Positions 1-8,502 of a stretch of DNA of 64,000 nt are shown here, piece by piece. This DNA is from Hyphomicrobium_A sp963782555 (GTDB taxonomy: Bacteria > Pseudomonadota > Alphaproteobacteria > Rhizobiales > Hyphomicrobiaceae): the NCBI GenBank assembly GCA_963782555.1, contig CAWAKB010000005.1, positions 992,001 to 1,056,000 on the forward strand, read 5' to 3'. The stretch's first letter is position 1; each line of letters starts with the position of its first letter. Position numbers and translations under genes: made by a program. The notes under the pieces are model-generated. The model was given only the letters and a program-made list of their open reading frames with translations. It ran no database searches and had not been told where the DNA came from.

Positions 1-123
1 AGCTGGCGGGCGCTGGAGTTGGGGCGGCGGGGTTGGGCACGCAAGGCGCTGCAACGCGTCGCCAAGGCCAAAAATCTATCGTCCGACGTACAAGAAATCG
101 TCTCCAAGATGCTCGAAGCGTAA
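1..123 (+). CDS. 3' end of an unidentified gene (partial)
   Basis: The first 40 codons of the window read without a stop in frame 1 and end at TAA 121-123. The visible C-terminus is basic and helical and ends in DVQEIVSKMLEA. I do not recognise the family; the 5' part lies outside the window. Codon usage is like that of neighbouring genes. The next gene starts 138 bases downstream on the same strand, so the two may or may not be co-transcribed. Confidence 0.55.
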   Translation, partial: SWRALELGRRGWARKALQRVAKAKNLSSDVQEIVSKMLEA

Positions 124-261
124 CGCTGAAAAATTTATTGTCCTGATGGGCTTATTCGTGCTCGACAGCCGATTTGCGATAGTGTGAACTTAATAAGTGA
201 TTTGGGGTGGCGGGCTCGTCCGAGTCCGAGTGGCATTCACATAAAATTCGGGGAGAAAAGC

Positions 262-1404
262 ATGGCGTGGACAACGTCCGCCAGCCTGCGCGCGCGGCCT
301 TTTGCCTGGGAGCTGGCCGCTGCCCAGAAGACGGCTCGGTTCCACTTCGCCGTTCTGCGCCGGTCGCTGCTGCGATCACACCCGGCATTCGCCTTTGCGC
401 TTCCCCTCGGCGCTCTCGGACTGCTGACGCCCCTGCTCCCGCAAAGCCTGACATCCGGCCTCCTTCTCTCCTCCGGCGCCTTGCTCGCCCTGCTCGGCGC
501 TCACGCCGTTCGCACCAAACGCGCCGCGGGGTTCGCCCGCTCCAACCTTAAGGACAAGATCAACGGGGCCATTGCGACCGCGGCCCACTCCCCCCGTCCC
601 GGCGCCTTCAAGATGTCTGAAATCGCGCTCGAGCGCATGTCGCAGCGCGCTTGCGTGCAGCCCCGCGCGCTTGCCAAACGGGCCCGCTTGGGACCCGAGC
701 GCGACCGCACCTGGTCGGAGCTGATGGCCCGCGTCAACCACGACCTGCGCACGCCGCTCAACGCTGTGATTGGATTTTCCGAGCTGATGGTGCTCGAGCT
801 CTTCGGTCCGCTCGGCGACGAGCGCTATCAGGACTACGCCCAGCACATCCGCGACAGCGCCACCGATCTGTTGAAATCGGCCGAGGACACGCTGGCCCTG
901 ACCGCGCTCACCGCCGATCCCAGCCGCCGCGAGGAGACCTCGGCCTGCGACCTGGAGCATTCGGCCGACGATGCCTGGGCCTTCGTCCGTCGCAAGGCCG
1001 CCGCCCGTGGCATCACCTTCATGGCTTGTTTGCCGCCCGGCTTGGAAGTGCTGGGCGAGCCCCGCACGCTGCGCCAGATCCTCGTCAACCTGTTGTCCGA
1101 AGCCGTGGCGCGCGCGGCCCACGGCGAGCACGTGCTGCTGTCTGCCGACATCGACGGCGAGCTGGTCGAGCTTGCCGTATCGGTCTCCAAGGAGCGGGCG
1201 GCGCCGGCCCGCCGGGACGGCTCGCTGGCGATCTGCCTGGCGCGCACGCTGCTCGAGATGCAGGGAACGTCGCTGCTGGAGGTCGTCTCTTCGATTCAGG
1301 GCTGGCGCGCGGTGACCGTGCTCGACCGCGCGGTGCAGCCCGACTTTTTCTCAGAGCGTCCCGCTGCTGCTGCGCGTGAAGGCGGCGTGGCTCTGGTCGG
1401 CTAG
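262..1404 (+). CDS. degenerate sensor histidine kinase (DivJ/PleC-like H-box, eroded ATPase domain)
   Basis: A membrane-anchored histidine-kinase-like protein of about 380 aa. I chose the ATG at 262 because GGGGAGA lies just upstream; an in-frame GTG at 184 would add 26 residues with no ribosome site. Residues about 45-85 hold a hydrophobic hairpin (probable membrane segments). A clear HisKA H-box, VNHDLRTPLNAVIGFSELM, lies near residue 160. The HATPase part keeps an N-box remnant (LRQILVNLLSEAV), but the Asn that normally follows is replaced. No DxGxG (G1) or GTGLGL (G2) motif can be found; the C-terminus reads SVSKERAAPARRDGSLAICLARTLLEM where these should be. It therefore looks like a dimerising, phosphotransfer or scaffold-type pseudokinase. 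No response regulator gene is adjacent. Confidence 0.75.
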   Translation: MAWTTSASLRARPFAWELAAAQKTARFHFAVLRRSLLRSHPAFAFALPLGALGLLTPLLPQSLTSGLLLSSGALLALLGAHAVRTKRAAGFARSNLKDKINGAIATAAHSPRPGAFKMSEIALERMSQRACVQPRALAKRARLGPERDRTWSELMARVNHDLRTPLNAVIGFSELMVLELFGPLGDERYQDYAQHIRDSATDLLKSAEDTLALTALTADPSRREETSACDLEHSADDAWAFVRRKAAARGITFMACLPPGLEVLGEPRTLRQILVNLLSEAVARAAHGEHVLLSADIDGELVELAVSVSKERAAPARRDGSLAICLARTLLEMQGTSLLEVVSSIQGWRAVTVLDRAVQPDFFSERPAAAAREGGVALVG

Positions 1405-1411
1405 TCTCGCC

Positions 1412-1930
1412 TCAATTGGGCGGAGGCGGCGGAGCATCCTCGTCGTGGTGGTGCCTGTGCGCCCGGCGCTTCTCGAACCAATTGTGCAACTGACGCCGCT
1501 CGTCGGGCGTGAGCGAGGCCGCCATCTCGGCAAAGAGCGTCATGCGCGCGCGCTTTTCCTTCTCGTCGGCATCGACGGCACGCGAGAGAGCCGCCTTGAA
1601 CTTCTCCACGTCGAACGGCTCCGTCATGAGCACGCCGCGGGCGGCATCGCGTGCCTCTTGCTCCTCTTTGCGCAACGGGTCGAGGACGGCCCGATTGCTC
1701 TCGAGCTTTTGGCGAATGATCTCGCTGCGCTCCGGCGGCAGCGTGCGCGCAAAACCGGAAAGTCCGGCGCCCTTGAACCCATGGCCGTGCCAGCCGTGAT
1801 GCCGCCCAACGAAGAGCGTTCCCGCCACCGCGCCGATGATCAGCACGTTGAGGGCCAGCGACGCCATCAGCGCAACACGCAGACTGACGCCCGCAAAGCG
1901 GCTCGGAGTTTCACCGTTGTCGCTCGTCAT
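1412..1930 (-). CDS. His-rich periplasmic sensor protein, CpxP/CnrX-like (heavy-metal resistance family)
   Basis: 172 aa, with one N-terminal membrane anchor (residues about 20-42) followed by a helical periplasmic domain. The segment after the anchor is His-rich (GRHHGWHGHG) and the C-terminus ends in a second cluster (RRAHRHHHDED, then a proline run). The LTPDERRQLHNWFEKR region resembles the LTxxQ-type helices of the CpxP/CnrX/ZraP superfamily, which bind metals or misfolded protein in the periplasm. The start overlaps the end of the preceding membrane gene by 4 bases (ATGA), so translation is probably coupled. It is the last gene of a sigma / anti-sigma-like / sensor operon, an architecture like CnrH-CnrY-CnrX. 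The metal-sensing role is inferred. Confidence 0.72.
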   Translation of the reverse strand: MTSDNGETPSRFAGVSLRVALMASLALNVLIIGAVAGTLFVGRHHGWHGHGFKGAGLSGFARTLPPERSEIIRQKLESNRAVLDPLRKEEQEARDAARGVLMTEPFDVEKFKAALSRAVDADEKEKRARMTLFAEMAASLTPDERRQLHNWFEKRRAHRHHHDEDAPPPPPN

Positions 1931-2481
1931 AGGAGGTCCTCATCGCTCATGGCGAGGATCTCCTCGCCCAGCGCCAGCTGAGGACTATCGCTGGCGGTGG
2001 CAAAACCGGTGGCCTCGGCCACATCCTGCACGGTCGTATCGAAGGTGCCGGCCGAGCCGAGCATCACGCCCACTACGAGCGACGCCGCCAGCAGCGCCGC
2101 GGCAGGCCACTCCCGCCCGGTGCGCTTGCCGCCAAGCGACAGCGATCGCCGCGCCGGGGTCAGCCAAGTCGGCAGGCGCGAGGTCTTGTCGCCCGCGCCT
2201 GTCACGACGGCGAGCTTGGTCTCGCTTATGCGCAGTGCCGCAGCGACGATGCGCTCCTTCAGCACGCGCTCGCGATCTTCGCTCGCCCTCGTCGCGCGAT
2301 CGAGCACCGCATCGAGCGCCGCGCTCTCCGCCACGAGACGCTGCGCTGCCTCGTCCTCGCAGATGAAGCTCGCAAACCGCAGGCGCTCGCGGGCCGGCCA
2401 GCGGGTCCGCTCGGCCCCGTAGACGTCGAGCAGGTGCTCGAGTGCCTGCCTGTCCTTTGCCCTTGTGTCCTTCGTCGTCAT
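1927..2481 (-). CDS. membrane anti-sigma-factor-like protein
   Basis: 184 aa. An N-terminal cytoplasmic helical region of about 115 residues (HLLDVYGAERTRWPARERLR) is followed by one transmembrane helix near residues 122-143 and a short periplasmic tail. There is no HxxxCxxC zinc-binding motif, so it is not a ZAS-type anti-sigma factor. The assignment rests on topology and position: it lies 39 bases downstream of an ECF sigma gene and overlaps the periplasmic sensor gene by 4 bases. The expected role is to hold the sigma factor at the membrane until the periplasmic protein signals. Confidence 0.62.
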   Translation of the reverse strand: MTTKDTRAKDRQALEHLLDVYGAERTRWPARERLRFASFICEDEAAQRLVAESAALDAVLDRATRASEDRERVLKERIVAAALRISETKLAVVTGAGDKTSRLPTWLTPARRSLSLGGKRTGREWPAAALLAASLVVGVMLGSAGTFDTTVQDVAEATGFATASDSPQLALGEEILAMSDEDLL

Positions 2482-2520
2482 CGTCTCATGTCTCGTGTTT
2501 CTTGACCGCTTCTAGAACCG

Positions 2521-3162
2521 TCACTGATGTCCATCGCTGGCAAGCATCTCGCGCCACTCATCGCGCAAGGCCGTCTTCAAGCTTCTTCGGGCGCGGGCGA
2601 GCAGCGATTCCACCGCCTCGTCCGAGATGCCCATGATCCGTCCCACCTCGATCTGGCTCAGCCCCTCGTAGTGGAAAAGAGTGAGCGCCATGCGCTGCCG
2701 ATCGGGCAGGTCTTTCAAGGCCGCATCGACGCGCTGGCTTACGTCCAGCGCCTCCATGTGTGCGAGCTGCGTTGCCGGCTCGATGCGCTCCGGCACCTCC
2801 TCGACCACGCTCAACCGCCGCCCGGAACGCATGCGGTCGACGCACAGGTTCGAGACAACGCGCCGCAGCCAAGGCCGTACGCCTTGCGGGCCCACCTCGA
2901 GACCGTCGGCTGAGCGCCACAACCGCAACAGGGCCTCCTGCGCCACGTCCTCAGCTTCCGCCTCGTCCCGCAGCATGCGCCGGGCCACGGCCAAGGCGCT
3001 CGACAAATGACGGTCGACCAGCGAGCGGAACGCGGTCGCGTCCCCCTCGGCGGCGGCCGCCACCAGTGCGGCATCTTCGCTCGCCTCATGGTCTGTCACG
3101 GGCGCCCCGTGCGGGCCTGGCAAAACCCTTTTTGTCGCCACCGCCAGCCTCGACATGGCCAT
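2521..3162 (-). CDS. ECF-family RNA polymerase sigma factor
   Basis: 213 aa. Region 2 (residues about 38-105) has the typical AxxlxxRHLSSALAVARRML...EDVAQEALLRLWR pattern, and region 4 (about 140-200) has LPDRQRMALTLFHYEGLSQIEVGRIMGIS followed by the VESLLARARRSLK recognition helix. Size and domains fit a group 4 (ECF) sigma factor. The start is uncertain: ATG at 3162, ATG at 3156 and GTG at 3099 (starting VTDHEASED, just before the conserved part) are all possible and none has a strong ribosome site. It is the first gene of the leftward operon with the anti-sigma-like and CpxP/CnrX-like genes, so it probably controls an envelope or metal stress response. Confidence 0.85.
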   Translation of the reverse strand: MAMSRLAVATKRVLPGPHGAPVTDHEASEDAALVAAAAEGDATAFRSLVDRHLSSALAVARRMLRDEAEAEDVAQEALLRLWRSADGLEVGPQGVRPWLRRVVSNLCVDRMRSGRRLSVVEEVPERIEPATQLAHMEALDVSQRVDAALKDLPDRQRMALTLFHYEGLSQIEVGRIMGISDEAVESLLARARRSLKTALRDEWREMLASDGHQ

Positions 3163-3303
3163 CGAACACTTTCGCTTTCCACTCTAGCGCCGGATTTGGC
3201 TTTTCTGCGAGCCCCACTGGCGGCTTTCTGCGGCCATCCGGCACCCTTGTATGTGGGGGAAAACGGGGGAAAACACCGAAATCCGTCGGGCGCCGGTGCC
3301 GGC

Positions 3304-6255
3304 TCAAACAATGATTTCATCGAAAAGGCCCGCCACCTGCTTGAGCGTCAGGGTCAGCTGCGTTTCCAGCTCCGGAAAGCTTGCCGTGTCACCGGCCCGC
3401 GCCAACAGCTCCTTCATCCCGCTCGGCGCCGTTTGCGGGTCGAAGGGGCCTCCCAGGCACAGGCGCAGGATCTGGGTCAAATCATGCACCAGCCGCGTGG
3501 CCGGGATCAGAACGTCGGCGTGGGCCGTCCCGAGGACGCCCGCGTCGCGCAACCGGCGGTAGGCCTCGAGCGTGTTCTGATCGAGGATTCCGGGGTGGTC
3601 GGCGGCGTTCACAAGTTGCAGATACTGGACGATAAACTCCAGGTCGACGAGCCCGCCGCGCACCTGCTTCAGCTCCCAGATCTTGTCGGTGCCCTTCTCC
3701 TTGGCGATGCGCTGGCGCATGTCGTGCACGTCGGCTGCGACCTTGGCCCGGTCGTGCGGCTTTAGCAGAGCCGTGCGGATCGCGGCTTCCACCCGCTGCT
3801 TGAGCGCGGGCGGCCCGGACACGACGCGGGCGCGCGTCAAGGCCAGGTGCTCCCACGTCCAGGCCGCGTTGGCCTGATACTCGATGAAGCTCGCGAGCTG
3901 GGTCGCCACCGGCCCCTGCTGGCCCGACGGCCGCAAGCGCATGTCGACCTCGTAGAGCGACCCCTCCGCGGTCGCCGCCGACAGGGCGCTGATCAGCCGT
4001 TGCGTCAGCCGCGCGTAATACTGTGTCGGCGCCAGCGGGCGCGGGCCGTCCGATTGCGTCGCCGCCGGATCGAAATCGTAGACGAGGATCAGATCGAGGT
4101 CGGAGGCTGCCGTCATCTCGCGCCCGCCGAGCTTACCCATGGCGATGATGGCCGCAGCACCCCCCGCAATGCGCCCGTGCATACGCTCCAGCTCGCGTTC
4201 GGTCGCCGCCTTGAGCGCATCGATGAGGCGCTCGGCCAGTAGCGCGTAGGCGCCGCCCGCCTGGTTGGCCTTGATCGCGCCCGACAACACCCGGATGCCG
4301 ATCAGGAACTGCTGCTCGCTGCCGACCACACGGGCGCGATCGAGCACGTATTGCATATCGTGCTCGCCCGAGCCGATCTCGGCGGCAATCAGACGATCGA
4401 GCTCCTCGGCCGACGGCAGCATGCCGAGCGTTCCGGGATCGAGCACCGCATCGAGCAGGCGGCGCCGGCGCGACAGGATCCGCGCCAGCCGCGGCGCCGT
4501 TCCCATGATGTCGGCCAGCAGCTGCAACAGGCCCGGATTGGCGCGCAGAAGCGAGAACAGCTGCACCCCGCCCGGCAGCTCGGAGAGGAAGCGGTCGAAG
4601 CTGACGAGCGCGCGGTCCGGATCGGCCGTGTCGGCCAGCGCGGCGATCAGCAGCGGCTGCACCTCGGTCAGCCGCTCGCGCGCCCGCTCGGTGCGCACCG
4701 CCGCATAGCGCCCGTGATGCCAGCCGCGCACGATCCCCAGCACCTCGGACGGGTGCTGAAACCCCATCTCCTTGAGCGCGGCGATGGTCGCCGGGTCGTC
4801 CTGCTCACCGGCAAACACCATATTGGCGCCGCTCGAAGTCAATTCGGGGCTGTCCTCGAACAGCGCCGCGTAGTGACGCTGCACCGTCTCCAGGCGGGCA
4901 ACCAGCGCGCTCGAGAAGGCCGCAACGTCGGGGTAGCCGCAAAAGCGCGCGAAGCTTTCAAGCCGCTCCGGCTCACTGGGGATCTCCTGCGTCTGCTCGT
5001 CGGCGACCATCTGCAGCCGGTGCTCGATCTCGCGCAAGAACAGGTAGGCCTCGTCGAGCTCGTGCGCGACCTGCTCCTTGATCCAGCCGCGCGCCGCCAA
5101 CCTCTTGAGCGCTTCCAGCGTCTGCGGCGCGCGCAGGTCGGGCTGGCGCCCGCCGGCGATGAGCTGCTGGGTCTGCACGAAGAACTCGATCTCGCGGATA
5201 CCGCCGCGCCCGAGCTTGATGTTGTGGCCGGCCACCGCGATCTTGCCGAAGCCGCGGTGGGCGTGGATCTGCCGCTTCATCGCGTGGATGTCGGCGATCG
5301 CCGCATAATCGAGGTACTTGCGCCAGATGAAGGGGCTCAAATCCTCCAGCAGCCCCCGCCCGGCCTCCAGATCGCCGGCGCAAGCGCGCGCCTTGATGAG
5401 GGCGGCGCGCTCCCAGTTCTGCCCGAAGCTCTCGTAGTAGATGAGCGCTGCCTCCGTCGACAGCGCCAGCTGGGTGGCGCCGGGATCGGGGCGCAGGCGC
5501 AGGTCGGTGCGGAACACGTAGCCGTCGCCCGTGCGCTCCTCGAGCAGCTGCACCAGATCGCGCGTCAGCCGCACGAAAAACTTCGACGGCTCGAGGCCAG
5601 GCGCGACTCGTGTGCGGTCAAGGTCGTAGAAGACGATGAGATCGACGTCGCTGGAGTAGTTGAGCTCGCCGGCGCCGCCCTTGCCCATGGCGAGCACGAT
5701 GAACCCGTTCGGAGCGACCCTCCCCTCTGCGTCCTTGCCGAGCCACTGGCCGCGCTCGGCCGCCTCGCGGAACAGGAACGAGAGCGCGCCAGAGATCGCC
5801 GCATCCGCGCACTCGGTCAGTGCCGCCGTCACCTGCAGCACGCTCCAGACGCCAGCAAGATCGGCAAGCGCCGTCAGCAGCGCGACCTCAGCCTTGAAGC
5901 GGCGCAACAGGCGCATCGCCTCGAGGCGCGTGGCGGCCACAGCGAGCGACCCGGATAATTCCTGTTTCAGCTCGCAAAGACGCTTGCCCGGGGGCTGCAC
6001 CAGGATGCGCTGCAGGCGCGGCAGATCGCGTTCGATGAGGCCGGTGAGGTAGGGCGAGCCGCTGATAATGCCCGCCAACAGATCGCCGACGCGCGGCATG
6101 TTCAGGAGCGGGACGAGAGGGGAAAGCGTTGCGTCCGCGCCTGCGCGCGCCCGCAGGTCGGCTAGCGTGCTCGCGACCTTGGCGTCTTGGCTCGCAACGG
6201 GCGCGCTCTTGATGCACGCGAAAAACGGTTTGGCGCTCGCCGCCTCTGTCGCCAT
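3304..6255 (-). CDS. glnE: bifunctional glutamine synthetase adenylyltransferase / adenylyl-removing enzyme
   Basis: 983 aa, full length for GlnE, which adds AMP to or removes it from a Tyr of glutamine synthetase under control of PII. The two nucleotidyltransferase halves are both visible: NYSSDVDLIVFYD near residue 205 (adenylyl-removing half) and AASDLDLILVYDFD near residue 700 (adenylyl-transfer half), each with the metal-binding DxD. The central PII-responsive region lies between them. It starts 27 bases after the end of the histidine kinase gene upstream and is probably co-transcribed with the two-component genes. The degP - two-component - glnE order is recalled as common in Rhizobiales. 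The gene is intact. Confidence 0.97.
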   Translation of the reverse strand: MATEAASAKPFFACIKSAPVASQDAKVASTLADLRARAGADATLSPLVPLLNMPRVGDLLAGIISGSPYLTGLIERDLPRLQRILVQPPGKRLCELKQELSGSLAVAATRLEAMRLLRRFKAEVALLTALADLAGVWSVLQVTAALTECADAAISGALSFLFREAAERGQWLGKDAEGRVAPNGFIVLAMGKGGAGELNYSSDVDLIVFYDLDRTRVAPGLEPSKFFVRLTRDLVQLLEERTGDGYVFRTDLRLRPDPGATQLALSTEAALIYYESFGQNWERAALIKARACAGDLEAGRGLLEDLSPFIWRKYLDYAAIADIHAMKRQIHAHRGFGKIAVAGHNIKLGRGGIREIEFFVQTQQLIAGGRQPDLRAPQTLEALKRLAARGWIKEQVAHELDEAYLFLREIEHRLQMVADEQTQEIPSEPERLESFARFCGYPDVAAFSSALVARLETVQRHYAALFEDSPELTSSGANMVFAGEQDDPATIAALKEMGFQHPSEVLGIVRGWHHGRYAAVRTERARERLTEVQPLLIAALADTADPDRALVSFDRFLSELPGGVQLFSLLRANPGLLQLLADIMGTAPRLARILSRRRRLLDAVLDPGTLGMLPSAEELDRLIAAEIGSGEHDMQYVLDRARVVGSEQQFLIGIRVLSGAIKANQAGGAYALLAERLIDALKAATERELERMHGRIAGGAAAIIAMGKLGGREMTAASDLDLILVYDFDPAATQSDGPRPLAPTQYYARLTQRLISALSAATAEGSLYEVDMRLRPSGQQGPVATQLASFIEYQANAAWTWEHLALTRARVVSGPPALKQRVEAAIRTALLKPHDRAKVAADVHDMRQRIAKEKGTDKIWELKQVRGGLVDLEFIVQYLQLVNAADHPGILDQNTLEAYRRLRDAGVLGTAHADVLIPATRLVHDLTQILRLCLGGPFDPQTAPSGMKELLARAGDTASFPELETQLTLTLKQVAGLFDEIIV

Positions 6256-6282
6256 CCTGCCCCGCGCCGCTCGAGCTTATTG

Positions 6283-7706
6283 CTATTGGTCGGCCAGGCG
6301 CTTGGGCAGCGTCAGGACGACGCGCAGGCCCGGGGCATTGTCCTCGAGCCCGACCGTCCCACCATGCAGGCGGGCGACGGCCTGCACAAGGCTCAAGCCG
6401 AGCCCCGTACCGGGCTCGGTGCGGCTCTTCTCTAGGCGCACAAACCGCTTCAAGACGCGCTCGCGATCCTCCGCGGCGCAATGCCGGGCCCGCGGTCGGC
6501 GACGGTGATCACGACCGCCTCCTGGTGGTCGACGAGATCGATGGTGATCGCCGGCTCGGACGTGTGAGCGCCCTCTTTGATGGTCTTTGCCGAGTACTTG
6601 ATGGCATTGTCGATGAGGTTGGCGACCGCCTGGCCGACGAGCTGCCGGTTGGCCCTAATAAGCGCTCCATCGTCGACGTCGAGCTTGAGCTGCAGGCCCC
6701 GCTCCTCCGCCACCGGCTCGTAGAGCTCGCCCACATCGCGCACGAGCCGGCCAACATCGAAGGTCTCGGCATTCTCCTCCAGAACGCCGGCCTCGAGCCG
6801 CGCCACGAGCAGCAGCGCGTTGAAGGTCTTGATCAGCTCGTCCGCCCGCTCGATGGTGTGCTCGAGCCCCTCGCGGCATGCCTGCGGCCCGCGCGGATCC
6901 CGCAGCGCCGCCTCCGCCTGGTTGCGCAGGCGCGTCAGCGGCGTCTTCAGGTCGTGGGCAATGTTGTCGGAGACCTCGCGCAGACCGCTCATCAATGCCT
7001 CGATGCGATCGAGCATGGCGTTGAGATTGGCGGCCAGCACGTCGAACTCGTCCTTGGCGCCGGTAATGGCAATGCGCTGCGACAGGTCACCATCCATGAT
7101 CTGGCGGGTGGCGACGTTGATGGTCTCGATGCGCCGCAGCGCCAGCCGGCTGATGACCAGGCCGGCAAAAAGCCCCGTCAGCGACAGAAACCCGAGCCCG
7201 ATGAGATAGGTCGTGCCCATCTTGCCGGCGAAGCGGCGCTGCTCCTCGACGTCGCGTCCGACGATGAGGCGCAGGCCCGAGCCCAGCTCGACCGGTATGG
7301 CGACGCCGAGCCTGGCATCGTCGGGAAACTTGTTGTCACTCGCGTAGTGGAACACGCCGCCGGCCTCACCGCCGATGAGCTCGGGCGGCATGCGGCTCAG
7401 GTTGCCGGCGAGCTTCTTGCCCTCGGCGTCCGCGAGGTAGTAGAGGCCGGGCCCGCCCGAATGGCTGCGCGCCTCGACCGCGCGCACCAGCTCGCTGGTG
7501 TCGCCCTCCTTTGCCTCCGCGGCAAGGAGACCGGCCTCCGCGCTGAGCGTGTCCAGCACCTGGTTGGTGAGAATGCGGTTGGTCTGCCACAGCAACAGCC
7601 CGACGATGAGGCCGGCGCAGATGAGATAAGCCGTGACCGCAACGGCTGCCGCGCGGAAGGCGGTGGTCGAGACCGCGCGGCCGAGGACGCTACCCAGGGC
7701 CATCAC
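6283..7706 (-). pseudogene. sensor histidine kinase (HAMP, HisKA, HATPase), one frameshift near the C-terminus
   Basis: The kinase of the downstream partner pair. It has TM1 at residues about 16-37, a periplasmic sensor of about 110 residues, TM2 near 167-190, a HAMP linker, the H-box NIAHDLKTPLTRLRNQ, the N-box NLIDNAIKYS and the G1 box VADRGPGI. Straight after G1 the frame runs to an early stop at 6450. The adjacent frame continues with AEDRERVLKRFVRLEKSRT, the G2 box GTGLGLSLV, and ends at TAG 6283-6285. One missing base at about 6478-6488 explains this. Everything downstream of the lesion is conserved, so a sequencing error is quite possible. The start overlaps the response regulator by 17 bases. 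Confidence 0.8.
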
Positions 7707-8369
7707 GGATCGTATAGCCGGCCCCGCGCACGGTGTGCAGCAGAGGCTTGTCGAAGTTTTTGTCGATCTTGGCCCTGAGCCGCGAGACGTGCACGTCGAT
7801 CACGTTCGTCTGCGGATCGAAGTGGTAGTCCCAGACGTGCTCGAGCAGCATGGTACGGGTCACCACCTGACCCGCGTGCTTCATGAGATACTCAAGCAGC
7901 CGGTACTCGCGCGGCTGCAGCTGGATCTGCTCGCCGTCGCGCGTCACGCGGTGCGACAGCCGGTCGAGCACGAGCCCATCGACCACGTAGCGCGTCTCCT
8001 GCTCCTCGGGCACGGCGCGCCGCCCCAAGGCCTCCACGCGGGCCAGAAGCTCCGAATAGGCGTAGGGCTTGGTCAGGTAGTCGTCGCCGCCGGCGCGCAA
8101 GCCTTTGACCCGGTCATCGACCTCGCCCAGCGCCGATAGGATCAGCACCGGCGTGCGCATGCCCTTGGAACGCAGCTCCGGATCATGCTGAGCCCGTCGA
8201 GACGCGGCAGCATGCGGTCGACGATCAAGACGTCGTAGACGCCTTCCTCCGCCAGCACCTGTCCCGTCTCGCCGTCGTTCGCGAGGTCGGCCGCGTGCCC
8301 GCTCTCCTTCAGCGCCTTCTGCAGGAACTGCGCGGTTTCCCTGTCGTCCTCGACCACCAACACGCGCAT
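7690..8369 (-). pseudogene. OmpR/PhoB-family response regulator, one frameshift in the receiver domain
   Basis: The receiver domain starts MRVLVVEDDRETAQFLQKAL and has VLIVDRMLPRLDG with the phospho-accepting Asp. The frame is lost after GLSMIR near base 8178, and the adjacent frame resumes with ELRSKGMRTPVLILSALG and runs through the conserved Lys (YLTKPYAY) and a winged-helix DNA-binding domain (REYRLLEYLMKHAG...VHVSRLRAKID...VRGAGYTI) to 7690. One base is missing relative to the intact family. The combined length (about 226 aa) is normal for OmpR-type regulators. It pairs with the kinase that overlaps its 3' end. An error in the sequence would restore a normal gene. Confidence 0.8.
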
Positions 8370-8444
8370 CTCATCTCCGGTTCGCTGTTCTCGATGCGAG
8401 GCTTGCGAATCTCATTTTGCCTGCTCGCACGCCGTAAAACGTCG

Positions 8445-8478
8445 AGGCGGCCCGCCCCCGGTTGGGGACGGGCCGCCT
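8445..8478 (-). terminator. intrinsic terminator-like hairpin downstream of degP
   Basis: A perfect 10-bp stem (AGGCGGCCCG with CGGGCCGCCT) encloses a smaller C/G-paired loop. On the minus strand it is followed within a few bases by CGTTTTAC. It lies 25 bases beyond the degP stop and before the response regulator, so it should separate the two transcripts. Confidence 0.6.
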
Positions 8479-8502
8479 GTCACTGCACTCTCAGATCCGC
8501 CA

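Noticed and set aside
4351..5958. Long open frame antisense to glnE
   Set aside because: Caused by the GC-rich codon bias of glnE; composition is His/Arg/Gln-rich without any domain, and glnE is fully convincing.
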